A DNA stretch of 12,717 nucleotides, taken from NCBI GenBank assembly GCA_900550795.1, contig URTN01000006.1:1-12717 (forward strand), given 5' to 3'. Shown piece after piece: positions 11,304 through 12,717 of this stretch. The notes under the pieces were generated by a model that was not told the DNA's origin, did no database searches, and worked only from the letters and a program-made list of their open reading frames with translations. Position numbers and translations under genes: made by a program. This stretch comes from an uncultured Mollicutes bacterium (lineage in GTDB: Bacteria; Bacillota_I; Bacilli_A; RFN20; CAG-826). The number at the start of each line of letters is the position of its first letter. The first letter of the stretch is position 1.

Positions 11304-12717
11304 ATATAGTCTCTAGCGTTTATAGTGGAATTAGGTTGGTTCTTTATATATTTGAAAGTCAAATCGAACGGGTACGTTTTCTTTATTTCTAAAGTTTCGA
11401 CTCTTCCCTTGCCGAGCCCATAGAAATAGTTATATTGCTTGCTTTCATTTTGATGGAAATAGAGATAATCAATGACTGCAAATGTATATGTTTCGGTATT
11501 TTCTAGCTTGAAGTTTCTAGGATAATAACAATTGCGGTTAAAAGTCGGTGCAATTTCAATTCCTTTGGCCCTTGCTATAACAATTTCATTCATGAACGGA
11601 GTTGCTTTATAAATATCTGAATATGTTACAGTTCCTTGCTGAATTGATGCCCTTTGGCCGTTCTCAATAGCAAATTGAACCCCCAAATCTTTATATTCAT
11701 TATAAATTGCGGCACATCCTAAAACTGCCACTTTATTTGAAGAGAGATAACCTCCAGCAAGAGTTCCTGCAACAGCAGTTGATTTATCTAGAAAAGCCTT
11801 GTCTTTAATATATTTATCTACAACGGCAGAGATAGCAGCATCTTCGCTCCAAGAAGATGAATAAGGAACCATTCTGTATGAATTATCCAAACAGGCGCTA
11901 ACCCCATCATTATAAGTTAATTCAAAATAAGAATAAGCGGTGCCGTTACTTTGAGATTGGACAACTGGCACCCCGTCTAAAAGGTATTCTTCTTGGGTAT
12001 GGGTATGAGCTGTAAAGATTCCATCGAAATAATTCTTTAGATTAGAAATATTGGCGACGGCAGTATAAGAATCATGGATGGCTAATACAACGATTTCACA
12101 TCCTTCTTTCTTTAATTTATTGGCTTCTAATCTAGCGTAATTAGCAGAATTAGCAAAACCGATATCCTCGACATTTTTCGACATTATGGAAATTGTTTGG
12201 CCAGTTCCAATCATTCCAACTATTCCAATCTTTACTCCATCTTTAGTCAAAGTAATCGAGCCTTTGATTCTATCGTCCCATTTTGTTTGGGTATAGCCAT
12301 TATCCCATTTGACTATATTTCCTGCTAGGAATGGAAAGTTGGCTTTTTCTAGATTTTTGAATATGCGTTCCTGACCATAATCGAATTCATGATTGCCTAA
12401 TGCCATCGCATCGAATCCTGCTTCATTCATGGCTTCAACAACACTTTCCCCATAGTAATAATTGGATTCTAGAGACCCTTGCCACATATCTCCGGCAGAT
12501 AAAAGAATTGAATGTTCTGGATCCTCTTCTTTTAATCTTTTTAATTCGCCGAAATATTTCTTTATCCCAGCTTCATGACCTTTATTGGATTCTCCTTCTA
12601 AGATGGCTCCATGAAAATCGTTTACACAATAGAATTTGAATTTCTTTTCGTTACCATCTAATTTGATGCTTTCACTAGAACTAGTTGAAGTTGAAGCGGA
12701 TGTAGTAACAGTAGAAG
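11300..12717 (-). CDS. 5'-nucleotidase/UshA-family metallophosphatase, 5' end missing
   Basis: The frame is open to the window edge and gives 471 residues, so the N-terminus with its export signal lies outside. The first residues are a Ser/Thr-rich stretch (STVTTSASTS and onward), typical of the linker just after a lipoprotein cysteine. The metallophosphatase domain follows, with dimetal ligands in NDFHG (Asp33, His35), SAGDMW (Asp76), GNHEFD (Asn108, His109), AIHDS (His214) and AHTHT (His237, His239). The C-terminal 5'-nucleotidase domain ends with GQRASIQQGTVTYSDIYKA, the substrate-site block, although the usual Asn-Gly-Gly run before the Arg reads Glu-Asn-Gly. The enzyme probably cleaves extracellular nucleotides for nucleoside or phosphate salvage; exact substrates are unknown. 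The first Met in view (12487) is internal to the metal site and is not the start. A coupled 36-residue membrane protein follows. Confidence 0.9.
   Translation of the reverse strand, partial: STVTTSASTSTSSSESIKLDGNEKKFKFYCVNDFHGAILEGESNKGHEAGIKKYFGELKRLKEEDPEHSILLSAGDMWQGSLESNYYYGESVVEAMNEAGFDAMALGNHEFDYGQERIFKNLEKANFPFLAGNIVKWDNGYTQTKWDDRIKGSITLTKDGVKIGIVGMIGTGQTISIMSKNVEDIGFANSANYARLEANKLKKEGCEIVVLAIHDSYTAVANISNLKNYFDGIFTAHTHTQEEYLLDGVPVVQSQSNGTAYSYFELTYNDGVSACLDNSYRMVPYSSSWSEDAAISAVVDKYIKDKAFLDKSTAVAGTLAGGYLSSNKVAVLGCAAIYNEYKDLGVQFAIENGQRASIQQGTVTYSDIYKATPFMNEIVIARAKGIEIAPTFNRNCYYPRNFKLENTETYTFAVIDYLYFHQNESKQYNYFYGLGKGRVETLEIKKTYPFDLTFKYIKNQPNSTINARDYI

Noticed and set aside
11295..11305. 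A sequencing frameshift joining the nucleotidase and the small membrane ORF
   Set aside because: The A-run (AAAAAA) near the junction made this tempting, but the ATGA overlap is a normal gene-coupling arrangement, and the enzyme appears to have a lipoprotein-type N-terminal linker, so it needs no C-terminal anchor. It cannot be fully excluded.
12485..12487. Minus-strand ATG at 12487 as the start of the nucleotidase
   Set aside because: This Met lies within SAGDMWQG of the metal site, and the frame continues upstream through the essential NDFHG motif to the window edge.

Overview
The window is AT-rich DNA from a low-GC Gram-positive bacterium. Shine-Dalgarno sites are AGGAGG-like, heat-shock control is by a CIRCE element, copper control is of the CsoR type, and the arginine decarboxylase half of one protein is of the short Bacillus SpeA kind. 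TGA is a stop codon: it ends the polyamine fusion gene and the nucleotidase, and tryptophan is TGG. This argues against Mycoplasma/Spiroplasma and fits an uncultured Bacilli lineage (Erysipelotrichales, RF39 or Acholeplasma-like). That placement is inference only.

Layout, left to right. (1) 1-342: 3' part of a YbaK-type Cys-tRNA deacylase. (2) 353-917: a CIRCE-controlled Hsp20 gene with its own promoter and a strong intrinsic terminator. (3) 918-1165: an intergenic stretch with an unexplained nested hairpin, CCCCTTT-type repeats, and the promoter and CsoR-like operator of the next operon. (4) 1166-3963: copper operon copA-copZ-csoR. The pump exports Cu(I), the chaperone carries it, and the last gene is the probable copper-sensing repressor of the operon. 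(5) 3960-5144 (minus): an M24 Xaa-Pro-type peptidase that converges on csoR, the two stop codons sharing TTAA. (6) 5201-7676: a cytosolic GH2 glycosidase overlapping a Cof-type HAD phosphatase. It diverges from the peptidase, and both divergent genes look leaderless. (7) 7726-11192: a two-gene putrescine operon. The first gene fuses an arginine decarboxylase to a complete agmatine deiminase; the second is N-carbamoylputrescine amidase. Together they cover the whole arginine-to-agmatine-to-N-carbamoylputrescine-to-putrescine route. (8) 11193-12717 (minus): a surface 5'-nucleotidase-family enzyme cut by the window edge, followed by a previously easy-to-miss 36-residue membrane protein coupled to it by an ATGA overlap.

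The most unusual item is the decarboxylase-deiminase fusion with its coupled third enzyme. Also worth a second look are the paired leaderless promoters bounded by a 10-bp inverted repeat, the extra CIRCE half-site upstream of the hsp20 promoter, the copA ribosome-binding site embedded in its operator, and the nested hairpin at 943-1012. No tRNA, rRNA, CRISPR array, insertion sequence or phage gene was seen.
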